A stretch of DNA of 64,000 bases from Austwickia sp. (GTDB lineage: Bacteria > Actinomycetota > Actinomycetes > Actinomycetales > Dermatophilaceae): the NCBI GenBank assembly GCA_016711265.1, contig JADJTI010000003.1:1-64000 (forward strand), read 5' to 3'. How positions within the stretch are numbered: the stretch's first letter is position 1; the number at the start of each line of letters is the position of its first letter. The notes beneath the pieces are model-generated. The model worked only from the letters and a program-made list of their open reading frames with translations. It was not told the DNA's origin and did no database searches. Shown in pieces: positions 15,849-24,281 of the stretch. A program made the translations under genes and the position numbers.

Positions 15849-16355
15849 ATGCCCGCAGGAATCGACGACCTGGACGCGCGCATCATCGCCCTGTTCACCG
15901 ACCGGCCGGCGATCGGCGTGCTCGGCGCCTCCCGCACACTGGGCGTCGCGCGCGGCACGATCCAGGCGCGGCTGGATCGGCTGACCGAGCGGGGAGTGAT
16001 CACCTCGTTCGCGCCCACCGTCAGCCCGGCGGCGCTGGGCTACCCGGTGACCGCGTTCTGCAGCCTCCAGATCCGCCAGACCCTCGGTGGCCCGGAGGTG
16101 GCCGACCACCTGCGCGCGATCCCCGAGGTCATCGAGGCGCACACGGTGACCGGCGAGTTTGACCTGCTGGTCGTGGCGGTAGCCCGCAGCAACGCGGACC
16201 TCCAGCGGGTCCTCGACACCATCCTGCACCATGACCTGGTGATCCGAGCGTCCACCCAGATCGCCCTGGCCACCCACGTCCCTGCGCGCACCGCGCCGCT
16301 GGTGCAGGTCGCTGGTCAGTCGCCGCCGTCCGCGGGGGCGCGCAGGCCTTCGTAG
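15849..16355 (+). CDS. Lrp/AsnC family transcriptional regulator
   Basis: The 168-aa protein has an N-terminal winged helix (IDDLDARIIALFTDRPAIGVLGASRTLGVARGTIQARLDRL split across residues 4-44) and a C-terminal RAM/ACT-like ligand domain with the GEFDLL motif. The family senses amino acids and forms octamers. The target is unknown. It follows pncA by 71 nt with its own promoter. Its 3' end overlaps the convergent DUF3039 gene by 40 nt. Confidence 0.9.
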   Translation: MPAGIDDLDARIIALFTDRPAIGVLGASRTLGVARGTIQARLDRLTERGVITSFAPTVSPAALGYPVTAFCSLQIRQTLGGPEVADHLRAIPEVIEAHTVTGEFDLLVVAVARSNADLQRVLDTILHHDLVIRASTQIALATHVPARTAPLVQVAGQSPPSAGARRPS

Positions 16356-16627
16356 ATCTCCTTGCACATCGGGCACACCGGGAATCGGTTGGGGTCGCGA
16401 CCGGGCACCCAGACCTTCCCGCACAACGCGACCACCGGCTCCCCCGACAGCGCGCTCTCCAGGATCTTCTCCTTGCGCACGTAGTGCGCGAAGCGTTCGT
16501 GATCTCCGGGCTCGGCCAGCTGGTCGGCGACCTGTTCGCGCTCCAAGGTGCTGGTCGCCGTACCCGGCGTGGTCGGCAGGGGCTGCGGGGCGAACGGGTC
16601 ATCGGCTCCCGGCGGCATGGAACTCAT
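16316..16627 (-). CDS. DUF3039 family zinc-ribbon-like protein
   Basis: The product is 103 aa with a Pro/Thr-rich N terminus, a helical HERFAHYVRKEKI stretch and then CGKVWVPGRDPNRFPVCPMC, giving the Cys pattern C-x16-C-x2-C. FPVCPxCKEIYE is diagnostic of DUF3039, a short actinobacterial family of unknown function. The ATG at 16627 was chosen over the frame opening at 16696 because TACACT sits 7 nt upstream. Confidence 0.9.
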   Translation of the reverse strand: MSSMPPGADDPFAPQPLPTTPGTATSTLEREQVADQLAEPGDHERFAHYVRKEKILESALSGEPVVALCGKVWVPGRDPNRFPVCPMCKEIYEGLRAPADGGD

Positions 16628-16634
16628 GCCGGAC

Positions 16635-16640
16635 AGTGTA
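16635..16640 (-). promoter_or_regulatory. leaderless -10 element for DUF3039 (TACACT)
   Basis: TACACT on the minus strand is separated by GTCCGGC (7 nt) from the ATG at 16627. There is no Shine-Dalgarno. Confidence 0.5.
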
Positions 16641-16720
16641 GAGAGGGGGACTGCCACGGCCGGTCGGTCCCCCACTGCGCCGATCGGCCGTCCCACCGCT
16701 GGGTGAGCGGTCCGCCGGCC

Positions 16721-16840
16721 TCGAGATGTCGATTCCTGGTCGCGCCAGAAATCGACATGTCACTCCAGGGTCGTCATGGGGCCTGGTGTGCAACGGAAGT
16801 GACAGGTCGTCAGCTTGGACCGCAGTGGAATTGACGGGTC
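16721..16840. repeat. palindrome plus repeated GGAAnTGACanGTC motifs
   Basis: A hairpin with arms TGTCGATTCCTGG (16727-16739) and CCAGAAATCGACA (16745-16757) has one mismatch and a 5-nt loop. Related motifs occur at 16748-16761 (GAAATCGACATGTC), 16795-16808 (GGAAGTGACAGGTC) and 16827-16840 (GGAATTGACGGGTC), and inverted at the left arm. They fill the gap between algH and DUF3039, upstream of the DUF3039 promoter. They could be an extragenic repeat family or a set of operators. Confidence 0.6.
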
Positions 16841-16918
16841 GGCACCCGGGGGCATCCCGTCGTCCCAGCATCACCGTCAGCCCCGTTGGGCGGCGCACGC
16901 CGTCGCCGCGGCCAACGA

Positions 16919-17494
16919 TCAGTTCAGCGTGGGGTCCTCCGGGTAGAGCGCGACCCAGGACAGCTGCCGAGGCTGCCGTCGCAGAACGGCCTGCCACAGC
17001 CGATCCGGATCGGGGGTGAAGGGATCGCGCGGCTCGTGCGGGACGACGTACCAGCTTCCGTCGGCGATCTCCGCTTCCAGCTGGCCTCCGGACCAGCCGG
17101 AGTATCCGGCGAAGATCCGCAGGTCACCCACTTCGGGCATGACGAGGACCGGTGGTGCGTCGAGGTCGACCACCCCCAGCGAACCGAACACCCGGTGCAC
17201 CCCCAAGGGATCCTTGCCTGCCCCGGGCACGGACGCCAGCGCCAGCGCCGTGTCCAACCCCACCGGTCCACCCTGAAACAGCCGCCCCGGCGCCGTGAGG
17301 TGCTCCTGCCAGCCGGGCAGGATGCGGTCCACCCCTACCCGCAACGGCTTGTTGAGCACGAGCCCGTGGGCGCCGTCGTTGCCATGGTGGATCAGCAGGA
17401 CCACGCTGCGCCGGAAGATCTCGCCTTCGATGGCCGGCGTGGCCACCAGCAACCGACCGGCCATGGAGTCCACGGGTCCATTCTGCGCTGCCAC
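16919..17494 (-). CDS. YqgE/AlgH family protein (DUF179)
   Basis: The 191-aa product has the DUF179 signatures GRLLVATPAI, FRRSVVLLIHH, GLVLNKPL, FQGGPVG and FAGYSGWSGGQLEAEI. AlgH proteins are conserved in bacteria and the fold is known, but the molecular role is not settled. The GTG start lies 5 nt after the helicase stop, so it is cotranscribed with it. Confidence 0.93.
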   Translation of the reverse strand: MAAQNGPVDSMAGRLLVATPAIEGEIFRRSVVLLIHHGNDGAHGLVLNKPLRVGVDRILPGWQEHLTAPGRLFQGGPVGLDTALALASVPGAGKDPLGVHRVFGSLGVVDLDAPPVLVMPEVGDLRIFAGYSGWSGGQLEAEIADGSWYVVPHEPRDPFTPDPDRLWQAVLRRQPRQLSWVALYPEDPTLN

Positions 17495-17499
17495 CGGGT

Positions 17500-19800
17500 T
17501 CAGCCGCGCGTTGGACGGCCCCGTGGCGCCGGTCGACGTTGCCCTCGTACGCCGGGTCGGCGCCGGTCGGCTTCGACGATCCGGCGCAGCTGTTCAGCGG
17601 TGATCGGTGGCTGCTGCGGCCGCCGCGCCCCGGTGCGTTCCACCAGCACGGGATCCCCGGGCGCCACGGCGACGCCCGCCGCCTCGACCCCGGCGTCCCG
17701 GGCCAGGCGGGCCATCAGTTTCTGTTGGTGCGGTAGGGCCAGGGTGGCCACGATTCCCCGATCGCCGGCGCGGGCGGTACGCCCCGCCCGGTGCAGGTAG
17801 TCCTTATGGTCGGCCGGCGGGTCGATCTGCAGCACCAGGCCGATGCCGTCGACATGGATCCCCCGAGCGGCGACGTCGGTGGCCACCAGCACGGGCAGGG
17901 TGCCTTCGGTGAAGGCGGTCAGGATGCGCCCGCGGACCCCCTGGTTGAGGCCACCGTGCAGCGCGGCGGCGAACACCCCTTGGCCCCGCAACTGTTCGGC
18001 CACCCGTTCGGCGCCGAGCTTGGTGCGGGCGAAGACGAGGGTACGCCCGCCGCGGTTGGCCACCTCCGCGGTGATCTGCTTCTTGTGCTGCGGTTCCACC
18101 CACAGGATGTGGTGCTCCATGGTGGTGACCGCGGCGGTCACCCCGTCCGTGGAGTGGGTCACCGGATCACGAAGGTACGTCGCGACGATCTGGTCGATGC
18201 CGCGGTCGAGGGTGGCCGAGAACAACAGCCGTTGCCCCCCGGAGGGGATCGCGTCGAGGATGGCCGTGACCTCGGGGACGAAGCCCATCTCGGCCATGTG
18301 GTCGGCCTCGTCCAGCACCGCGATCCGCACCTCCGACAGGTCGGCCGCGCCCTTCTCCATGAGGTCGACGAGCCGCCCCGGAGTGGCGATCAGCACGTCC
18401 ACGCCACGCTCGAGGGCCGCGATCTGCGGCTGATAGGACAACCCGCCGGCGACCAGCTGGATCTTCCGTCCGGCGGAGCGCGCCAGCGGCTCCAGCGCGC
18501 GATTCACCTGGATGGCGAGCTCGCGGGTGGGCACCAGCACGATGGCCAGGGGTCGTCGGGCCGCCGCCTTGTCGGCCTCCATCAGCCTGGCGATCATCGG
18601 CAACCCGAACGCCAACGTCTTGCCCGACCCGGTCTGCCCACGACCGAGGACATCCCGGCCGGACAGTGCATCCGGGAGGGTGGCCTCCTGGATCGGGAAG
18701 GGAGTGTCGATGCCCTCGACGGCAAGACGCTGCACCAACGGCATCGGCAGGCCCGCCAGCAGGAACGGGTTGTCCGCAGTGACCGGCACCGCATCGGGGG
18801 TGACGACCGGTCGGCGTACCGCACGTTCTGCCCGACCGGGCGCCCCGCCCGCTGCGGCGCTCACCTCGGAGGCGGCCCGTTCCGGTCGCGCCGGGCGCTC
18901 CCGGCGCAGTAGTGCCTGCGCGTGGTGGTCCGGACGCCGCGCTGGCCCGTCCCGGCCTTCGCGGTTGCTCCGTTCGCGGCTCTCCCAGCGGTTCGTGCGT
19001 TCCCGCGGCTCCCCGTTGCGGCTGCGTTCACGGGGTTCCCACCCCTGGCGCTCCCGCGGCTCCCAGCCGCGAGACTCCCGACCACGGTCATCCCGGTCAC
19101 GGAAACCGTCGGAGGCCCGGGCCTCCCGCGACGGCCGCCACTCCCGCTGTCCACCGGTCCGGTCCTGGTACGACGACGCCCCTCCCGCTCTGCGCGCAGG
19201 ACCGCCGAAACGCTGACCGTCACGGGCGTCCCGGGAACCGCGCGCATCCCGGGTCTCGGGGCGACTGTCCCGCGCATCGGGCCGCTCGCGCCGGTCCGGA
19301 CGGTCCCGCCAGTCCGGCCGGTCGCGCCAGTCCGGGCGCACCGGACGATCTTCACGCTGGTAGCGGTCCCCTCGGAGACCCCGGTCCTGCGGACCCCGGG
19401 CGCCGCGCTCCGGGCGATCGCTGCGGTCGTGGCCCGCACCCCGATTCGGTCGATCGACGGAACCACGCTCCGGTCGCTCGTACCGGTCATAGCCCGAGCC
19501 CCGGTCCGGCCGATCGCCACGCTCCGGCCGATCGGATCGGGTGCGCTCGTCGGGACGGTTGGAGCGGTACGCCGGCCGGTCCGGTCGCGGGCCCGCCTGG
19601 GACCACCGGGTGGTGGTCCGTTCGGCGCTTCCGGCAGGACGGGCGACCCGCCCGCTGATGGGCTCCCGCTCCGAGCCGGCGCCCGTGCGACGCTCTGCCC
19701 CCCGCTCGACGCCACGGGCGGACTTGGCTCGAGCCATCTTCTGCGCCGCAGTCCAGCGGGGCTTCTTGCCCGCAGCACGGCGAGGCGTTTTGGAGGTCAT
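17500..19800 (-). CDS. DEAD-box RNA helicase with long Arg/Asp-rich disordered N terminus
   Basis: The protein is 766 aa. Residues 1 to about 340 are low-complexity and built from Arg, Asp, Glu, Pro and Gly with short internal repeats (RPDWRD twice, WEPRER twice, ESRERSNRE). The helicase core then shows the Q motif, Walker A GQTGSGKT, PTRELA, TPGRL, DEAD, SAT, and HRAGRTARAG of domain 2. Such helicases remodel rRNA or mRNA. The extension resembles RNA-binding, condensate-forming regions, which is inference. Its upstream site has only a weak Shine-Dalgarno. It is followed immediately by algH. Confidence 0.95.
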   Translation of the reverse strand: MTSKTPRRAAGKKPRWTAAQKMARAKSARGVERGAERRTGAGSEREPISGRVARPAGSAERTTTRWSQAGPRPDRPAYRSNRPDERTRSDRPERGDRPDRGSGYDRYERPERGSVDRPNRGAGHDRSDRPERGARGPQDRGLRGDRYQREDRPVRPDWRDRPDWRDRPDRRERPDARDSRPETRDARGSRDARDGQRFGGPARRAGGASSYQDRTGGQREWRPSREARASDGFRDRDDRGRESRGWEPRERQGWEPRERSRNGEPRERTNRWESRERSNREGRDGPARRPDHHAQALLRRERPARPERAASEVSAAAGGAPGRAERAVRRPVVTPDAVPVTADNPFLLAGLPMPLVQRLAVEGIDTPFPIQEATLPDALSGRDVLGRGQTGSGKTLAFGLPMIARLMEADKAAARRPLAIVLVPTRELAIQVNRALEPLARSAGRKIQLVAGGLSYQPQIAALERGVDVLIATPGRLVDLMEKGAADLSEVRIAVLDEADHMAEMGFVPEVTAILDAIPSGGQRLLFSATLDRGIDQIVATYLRDPVTHSTDGVTAAVTTMEHHILWVEPQHKKQITAEVANRGGRTLVFARTKLGAERVAEQLRGQGVFAAALHGGLNQGVRGRILTAFTEGTLPVLVATDVAARGIHVDGIGLVLQIDPPADHKDYLHRAGRTARAGDRGIVATLALPHQQKLMARLARDAGVEAAGVAVAPGDPVLVERTGARRPQQPPITAEQLRRIVEADRRRPGVRGQRRPAPRGRPTRG

Positions 19801-19893
19801 GAGGATCCGTTCCGGCGAAGGCAGGCACGTCCGGCACCAACCGGCGCAGGGGAACGAGCCCGGGTGCTGGGCACCCGTGGGGACTCGCCGAGT

Positions 19894-20313
19894 CTACCCG
19901 CGGGGGACCTCGCCGGAGTCCCTGGCCGAACCGGTCACCACGGCCGCACCGACCGTCGTACCCGACAGCCACCCTCCGATGTACCAACCGAGCGCGACAC
20001 CGACGATGTCCGCGAGCGCATCGAGCGAATCCCCCGATCGATGTGGGATCCAGGCTGCTTGGATGACCTCGCTCACGACGGCATGCACCACCAGCGCCGG
20101 TGGTCCCCATCGCCGCACCCAGGAGCCGTGCATCACTGTCAGAGCCGACGGAACCCCGAAGAGCGCCACATGGACGGCCTTGTCCCACCCTGCGGGCTGG
20201 GCGGGGTTCGGTGATCCCGGCAGGTAGAGCGCCGCAGCATGGATCAGCAGCACCCCCAGCCCGAGCAGCAGCCACCGGCGGCTCGGCGTCGTGGGGTTGT
20301 CGGTGTCGGTCAT
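19894..20313 (-). CDS. VanZ-like membrane protein
   Basis: The 139-aa protein starts MTDTDNPTTPSRRWLLLG. It has three to four membrane helices and the VanZ-type pattern WDKAVHVALFGVPSAL ... HAVVSEVIQAAWIPHRSGDSLDALADIVGVALG. VanZ homologues are linked to glycopeptide tolerance, but most are uncharacterised. GATACT lies 7 nt before the ATG, a weaker leaderless-type match. It is divergent from the thioredoxin gene. Confidence 0.82.
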   Translation of the reverse strand: MTDTDNPTTPSRRWLLLGLGVLLIHAAALYLPGSPNPAQPAGWDKAVHVALFGVPSALTVMHGSWVRRWGPPALVVHAVVSEVIQAAWIPHRSGDSLDALADIVGVALGWYIGGWLSGTTVGAAVVTGSARDSGEVPRG

Positions 20314-20394
20314 CCCCGCCAGTATCGCCCGCGTGCGGCCCGAGATGAGGCCGGGAACGGGAATGCCGAGCCAACCGAGCCGGTTCCCCCGGTT

Positions 20395-20841
20395 GTGGCA
20401 ACCTTTGCGCTGACCGCGGCGAACTTCGAACAGACCGTCAGCACTCACAGCATGGTGTTGGTGGACTTCTGGGCCCCGTGGTGCGGACCCTGTCGAGCGT
20501 TCGGCCCGATCTTCGAAGAGGCTTCGCGGGAGCACCCGGGGGTGGTGTTCGGCACCGTGAACACCGATGCGGAGCAGGAGCTGGCCGCCGCCGCGAACAT
20601 CGCGTCGGTACCGACCGTGATGGCCTTCCGCGAGGGGACCTGCGTGTACTCCCAGCCAGGTTCGATGCCGAAGTCCGGGCTGAGCGAACTGATCGACGCG
20701 GTGGGCGCTCTCGACATGGACGAGGTGCGGGCGCACGTCGCGGCAGCGCGGGCTACCCCGTTGTCACGGGCGTCAGGCCAGCCACAGGAAGGTACGACGG
20801 CCGGGGACCACGGCGGAGCACCAGGCGCAGCGGGCAGTTGA
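20395..20841 (+). CDS. thioredoxin
   Basis: The 148-aa protein has the redox centre WAPWCGPC near residue 30 and the cis-Pro in VPTVMAF. It carries an extra C-terminal tail of about 30 residues (ATPLSRASGQPQEGTT...) beyond the usual 105-110 aa fold. The GTG start at 20395 matches family N termini (ATFALTAANFEQTV). The longer open frame upstream is antisense to the VanZ gene and has no domain. I see no good Shine-Dalgarno or -10 element, so the start is less certain than the function. Confidence 0.88.
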   Translation: MATFALTAANFEQTVSTHSMVLVDFWAPWCGPCRAFGPIFEEASREHPGVVFGTVNTDAEQELAAAANIASVPTVMAFREGTCVYSQPGSMPKSGLSELIDAVGALDMDEVRAHVAAARATPLSRASGQPQEGTTAGDHGGAPGAAGS

Positions 20842-20867
20842 GCTGCGATGGTCCTGAGAGCGCGACC

Positions 20868-20889
20868 GCGGGGAGCAGAGCATCCCCGC
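20868..20889. terminator. hairpin between thioredoxin and ssrA
   Basis: GCGGGGA/TCCCCGC with an 8-nt loop lies between the convergent thioredoxin and tmRNA genes. There is no U-run. Confidence 0.5.
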
Positions 20890-20913
20890 TGAGCTGCACA
20901 GCGGCGTACCAGG

Positions 20914-21279
20914 GGTGGAGGTGGCGGGAATCGAACCCGCGTCCGCTGACGACGGAACAGGACTTCTCCGGGTGCAGTGCGCTATGGATTTTCTCGGCCC
21001 CAGCGCTCGCGCGCACACGTCCGCTGACAGGCCCAGCCGAGTAAGAGTCCCGCGTCATCCCTCGGCATGATGACGCAGCAAGCTACCTAGACGACGCCAG
21101 GAACTGAGTCGGCAGCGAACTCAGGCTGACGGACTTCGAGGCTCGCTCAGGCGGCGAGGGCGAAGTCGGTGCGCTTGGAATTGGCACCTATGGTTTTGCC
21201 GGGAGCGTTGACGAGATAACCCGGCATCCTCGACCCGCTTCTCCTGTTCGGACAATCAACGTCGAAACCGATCACCCCC
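20914..21279 (-). ncRNA. ssrA: transfer-messenger RNA (tmRNA)
   Basis: This is about 366 nt on the minus strand. The 5' end GGGGGTGATCGGTTTCGAC and the 3' T-arm/acceptor (GGTTCGATTCCCGCC then CACCTCCA) pair as a tRNA-Ala-like acceptor stem (GGGGGUG/CACCUCC). The internal reading frame encodes the tag ANSKRTDFALAA followed by TGA, which marks stalled nascent chains for Clp proteases. TTGACA at 21308-21303 may be its -35, but the spacing to the mature 5' end is short, so the precursor may start elsewhere. smpB is 0.8 kb upstream on the same strand. Confidence 0.95.
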
Positions 21280-21431
21280 GTGGGGGTACGCCGCTGTGCA
21301 GTTGTCAAAACGACGTGAGTCGTGCTCGCGTCGTCCGCGCCGGGCCCGGTCGACCCACCGAGTCCGGCAAGGGCACAACGCACCACGAGGACGTCGCATT
21401 CCCCGCGACCACTCGGCCGCGATCGCTGAGC

Positions 21432-21854
21432 CTACCCCTGAGCCAGCGGGTCCGGCCCCAGCCGGAACTCGCGGCCGCTCGCCTCGTCGATGCTGATCTC
21501 GACGAAGTGGTACTTCAAGGTGGGCACCCAGGGCCGCAACGGCAGCGTCTGGGCCCACTCCAGCTCTTCGCTGGTGGTCAGTTCCCGGGCTGAACCGTAC
21601 ATGATGACGCTGCGGGCGATCCCGTCCTCAACCTCGTCGATCTCGAAGGCGATCTGTTGGTTGATGGTCACCCCGAGGAGCTTGCTGCCCTCGGAGCTGC
21701 GGAAGTACAGCTTGCGTTCGTGGGCGATGTAGTTGATGGGGACGATGTCGGGCGCGCCCGCGACCGCGAAGGCCAGCCGGCCGAAGGCATTGGCTTCGAC
21801 CAGGTGCCAGATCTCGTCTTCGGACAGGTCACGCATGATGTCGCCGCTCATCAT
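21432..21854 (-). CDS. pyridoxamine 5'-phosphate oxidase-like flavoprotein
   Basis: This is a 140-aa split-barrel protein. The motifs are FGRLAFAVAGAPDIVPINYIAHERKLYF split by a turn, then LLGVTINQQIAFEIDE and SVIMYGSARELT. The fold binds FMN or F420, and related mycobacterial proteins are F420 or haem dependent. Specific activity cannot be assigned. GAGGAG lies just before the ATGATG start. It lies between ssrA and smpB on the same strand. Confidence 0.85.
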   Translation of the reverse strand: MMSGDIMRDLSEDEIWHLVEANAFGRLAFAVAGAPDIVPINYIAHERKLYFRSSEGSKLLGVTINQQIAFEIDEVEDGIARSVIMYGSARELTTSEELEWAQTLPLRPWVPTLKYHFVEISIDEASGREFRLGPDPLAQG

Positions 21855-22115
21855 CCCACTCCTCGCGCCAGGCCGACCCTTGGTGCCGATTCCACTGGCC
21901 GCTCTCCTGCTGGAATCAGCTGCACCCTACCGTTGCTCCCACCGTGCTCAGCGTCCGTGTTCGCCGTACTAGCCCGCATCCCGTCATCACGGCCCGCGTG
22001 CGCAACGCACGCCGCTGCCCTCGGAAGGACAGTTCAGCAGGTGAAGCCGAGTTTTCCGGTAGGTATGCGCACCCTGTGCGGGTGATTCAGCTCACCACCG
22101 CCGGTCCCCGCCTGG

Positions 22116-22586
22116 TCACCGCTCCAGGCGTTGGGACAACGCTCGGGCGGCCTCGCGGTGGTCCTGTCGTTCGCGCAACGCCTGCCGCTTGTCGTACGTC
22201 TTTTTTCCCTTGGCCAGCGCCAACTCGACCTTGGCCCGGCCGTCCTTGAAGTACAACGCCAGGGGCACGATGGTGTGGCCGGACTCGCGCGTCTTGGCGG
22301 CCCACTGGGTGATCTCCCGGTGGTGCAGCAGCAGTTTCCGCTTGCGGCGCGCGGCGTGGTTGGTCCAGGTGCCCTGGGAGTACTCAGGGATGTGAACCCC
22401 CTCAAGCCACGCCTCACCGCCGCTGATCGTGGCGAACCCGTCGACGAGCGAGGCCCGGCCCATCCGCAAAGACTTGACCTCGGTGCCCATCAGCACCAGC
22501 CCAGCCTCGAGGGTGTCCTCGATAATGTAGTCGTGCCGCGCCTTCCGGTTCCGGGCGACGACCTTCTCACCCTTCTCCTTGACCAT
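22116..22586 (-). CDS. smpB: SsrA-binding protein SmpB
   Basis: The 156-aa partner of tmRNA binds the tRNA-like domain and occupies the ribosomal A site. Motifs are NRKARHDYIIEDTLEAGLVL, GTEVKSLR, the beta-barrel region and the C-terminal KGKKTYDKRQALRERQD tail that inserts into the mRNA channel. GGAGGAGG precedes the ATG at 22586. An upstream in-frame start at 22706 would add a Cys-rich segment not found in the family. Confidence 0.97.
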   Translation of the reverse strand: MVKEKGEKVVARNRKARHDYIIEDTLEAGLVLMGTEVKSLRMGRASLVDGFATISGGEAWLEGVHIPEYSQGTWTNHAARRKRKLLLHHREITQWAAKTRESGHTIVPLALYFKDGRAKVELALAKGKKTYDKRQALRERQDHREAARALSQRLER

Positions 22587-22710
22587 GGGGTCCTCCTCCG
22601 GGATGCCTGCGCAGCGCCAGGTTCCCCGGCAGCACCCACAAAATACCTGCCGGGCCTGACAACGCCTCCCGAGCACCCGAGCGCCTGTCAGCCGCCCGTC
22701 CGGCACGCGC

Positions 22711-24039
22711 TCACAGATACCCCCGCGGGTTGACCGGATTTCCCTCCACCCGGGTCTCGAAATGGAGGTGGCAGCCGGTCGACAGACCGGTCGTGCCGAC
22801 GTACCCGATGAGCTGTCCGCGGGCCACGCTGCCGCCGCCGACGACGATGCTGCTGAGGTGGTTGTACGTCGTGGCCAGGCTGTCGTTGTGCGCGATCACG
22901 ATCGCGTTGCCGTAGCCGCCGGCCCACCCGGCCTGAATGACCTCGCCCGCTCCCGCGGCGTACACCGGCGCACCGCACTCGGCGCTGAAGTCGATCCCGG
23001 CGTGCAGCCGCCAGTAGTTGAGGATGGGGTGGAAGCGCATCCCGAACTCGGAGGAGATCGGGGCGCTGACCGGGTAGGCGAGCGCGCCGTTGCTGGTGTT
23101 CCGGGAGGGAGCCCGGTAGACGCGGGCGTTGCGGGCCGCCCGGCGCGCGGCCTCCCGGCGGGCCGCGGCCTCCCGGCGCGCCTTGGCACGGGCGGCCAGG
23201 AAGGCGGCCAGCTTGTTCGAGGCCGCCTGGAGCTCGTCCACCCGACGCTTCTCGGCGTTCAGCCGCTGCGCCACGGCGGCCAACTGATCGTTGTGTACGG
23301 CGGCCAGGTGCACCACATGTGCTTGGGCCAGGCGAGCGGCGTGCTTGGCCTCGTCCGCTTCGAGCAGGGCCGCCTTGGCCTGGAGGTTGAGTTGGGCCAC
23401 CCGGCGGCGGGCGCTCTCCAGGCGCTCCTGCTCCTCCAGCGCCTCCTGCCGGGCGTCGTGCAACTCCCCCAGGACGGCCTGCTGGCGGGAGCTGGCCTTC
23501 TCCACGAAGTAGAGCCGGTCGGTGAGGTCCTGGGCGTTCCCGGGTCCCATCAGCAACGACAGCTGTGCGAAGCTCTCCAGCCCACCGCCCTCGTAGGCCT
23601 TGCGAGCCAGCTCGTTGCGCCGATCCTGGGCCCGGTCGATCTGGTAGGCGTTGGCCTCCAGAGCGGCCACATTCGCCTCCACCTCCTGGCGGGCGATGGT
23701 CAGTTCGGCGTCCAGGCGCAGCTTGTGGGTCTGCGCGGCGGCCACCCGGGCGTGGGCGGCCACGAGCCGCTGGTTGGCCTCGGGGATCGCCAACTGGGTG
23801 GCGCGCAGAGCCAGGTAGGCCTGCTTGGCGTCGGCCGAGAGGTCGCCGAGGTTCTCCCTGGCTTGGGCCAGCTGGCGGTCGATCCGGGCTTTGCGGTCAT
23901 CGGGGTCGGTCCCGGCGAAGGCAGGCGCTGCGCCGGAGGCGGCTGCTCCCACGGGCGCCAGGAGGGCCAGGGCGAGCCCCAGGGCCACGCGGCGGCGCCG
24001 ACGGTGCGCGTCGTGCCCGGGCGCCTTCCGCTTGCTCAT
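22711..24039 (-). CDS. M23-family peptidoglycan hydrolase with coiled coil (EnvC/FtsEX-linked)
   Basis: The secreted protein is 442 aa. A basic n-region (KRKAPGHDAHRRRRR) and hydrophobic core with cleavage after AFA form the signal peptide. Residues from about 45 to 300 are a long Ala/Arg/Gln-rich coiled coil. The C-terminal LytM domain carries both metal motifs, HAGID and HLHF. The start ATG at 24039 has AGGTGGGG upstream. Position next to ftsX-ftsE and the coiled-coil plus LytM design match hydrolases switched on by FtsEX (EnvC, or NlpC-type RipC in mycobacteria). That regulation is inferred. Confidence 0.92.
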   Translation of the reverse strand: MSKRKAPGHDAHRRRRRVALGLALALLAPVGAAASGAAPAFAGTDPDDRKARIDRQLAQARENLGDLSADAKQAYLALRATQLAIPEANQRLVAAHARVAAAQTHKLRLDAELTIARQEVEANVAALEANAYQIDRAQDRRNELARKAYEGGGLESFAQLSLLMGPGNAQDLTDRLYFVEKASSRQQAVLGELHDARQEALEEQERLESARRRVAQLNLQAKAALLEADEAKHAARLAQAHVVHLAAVHNDQLAAVAQRLNAEKRRVDELQAASNKLAAFLAARAKARREAAARREAARRAARNARVYRAPSRNTSNGALAYPVSAPISSEFGMRFHPILNYWRLHAGIDFSAECGAPVYAAGAGEVIQAGWAGGYGNAIVIAHNDSLATTYNHLSSIVVGGGSVARGQLIGYVGTTGLSTGCHLHFETRVEGNPVNPRGYL

Positions 24040-24233
24040 CCCCACCTGCGCTCCCTTGCGTCGATCGGTGGCCGGGTGGCCGACGTCACCCACCGTACGA
24101 CCTGACATAACATCGAAGTTGGCAACACACCGTTACGACCGGCAATATCGGCGCTTGCGTGCATCAACCGACACAACGGCCGCACTCATGCCTCGCCGCG
24201 CGCTGCGCGCGACAGGTGTCAATGCCCGCACGG

Positions 24234-24255
24234 GGCGGGCGCATCAGCGCCCGCC
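24234..24255 (-). terminator. hairpin after ftsX
   Basis: A 9-bp perfect stem GGCGGGCGC/GCGCCCGCC with a 4-nt loop lies about 27 nt after the ftsX stop. It lacks a U-run. It separates ftsEX from the hydrolase gene. Confidence 0.5.
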
Positions 24256-24281
24256 TCAACTGAATTGGGACGGGCATCCGT

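Noticed and set aside
16721..16840. Insertion-sequence remnant
   Set aside because: The motifs are short, no transposase fragment or target-site duplication is visible, and the spacing is irregular.
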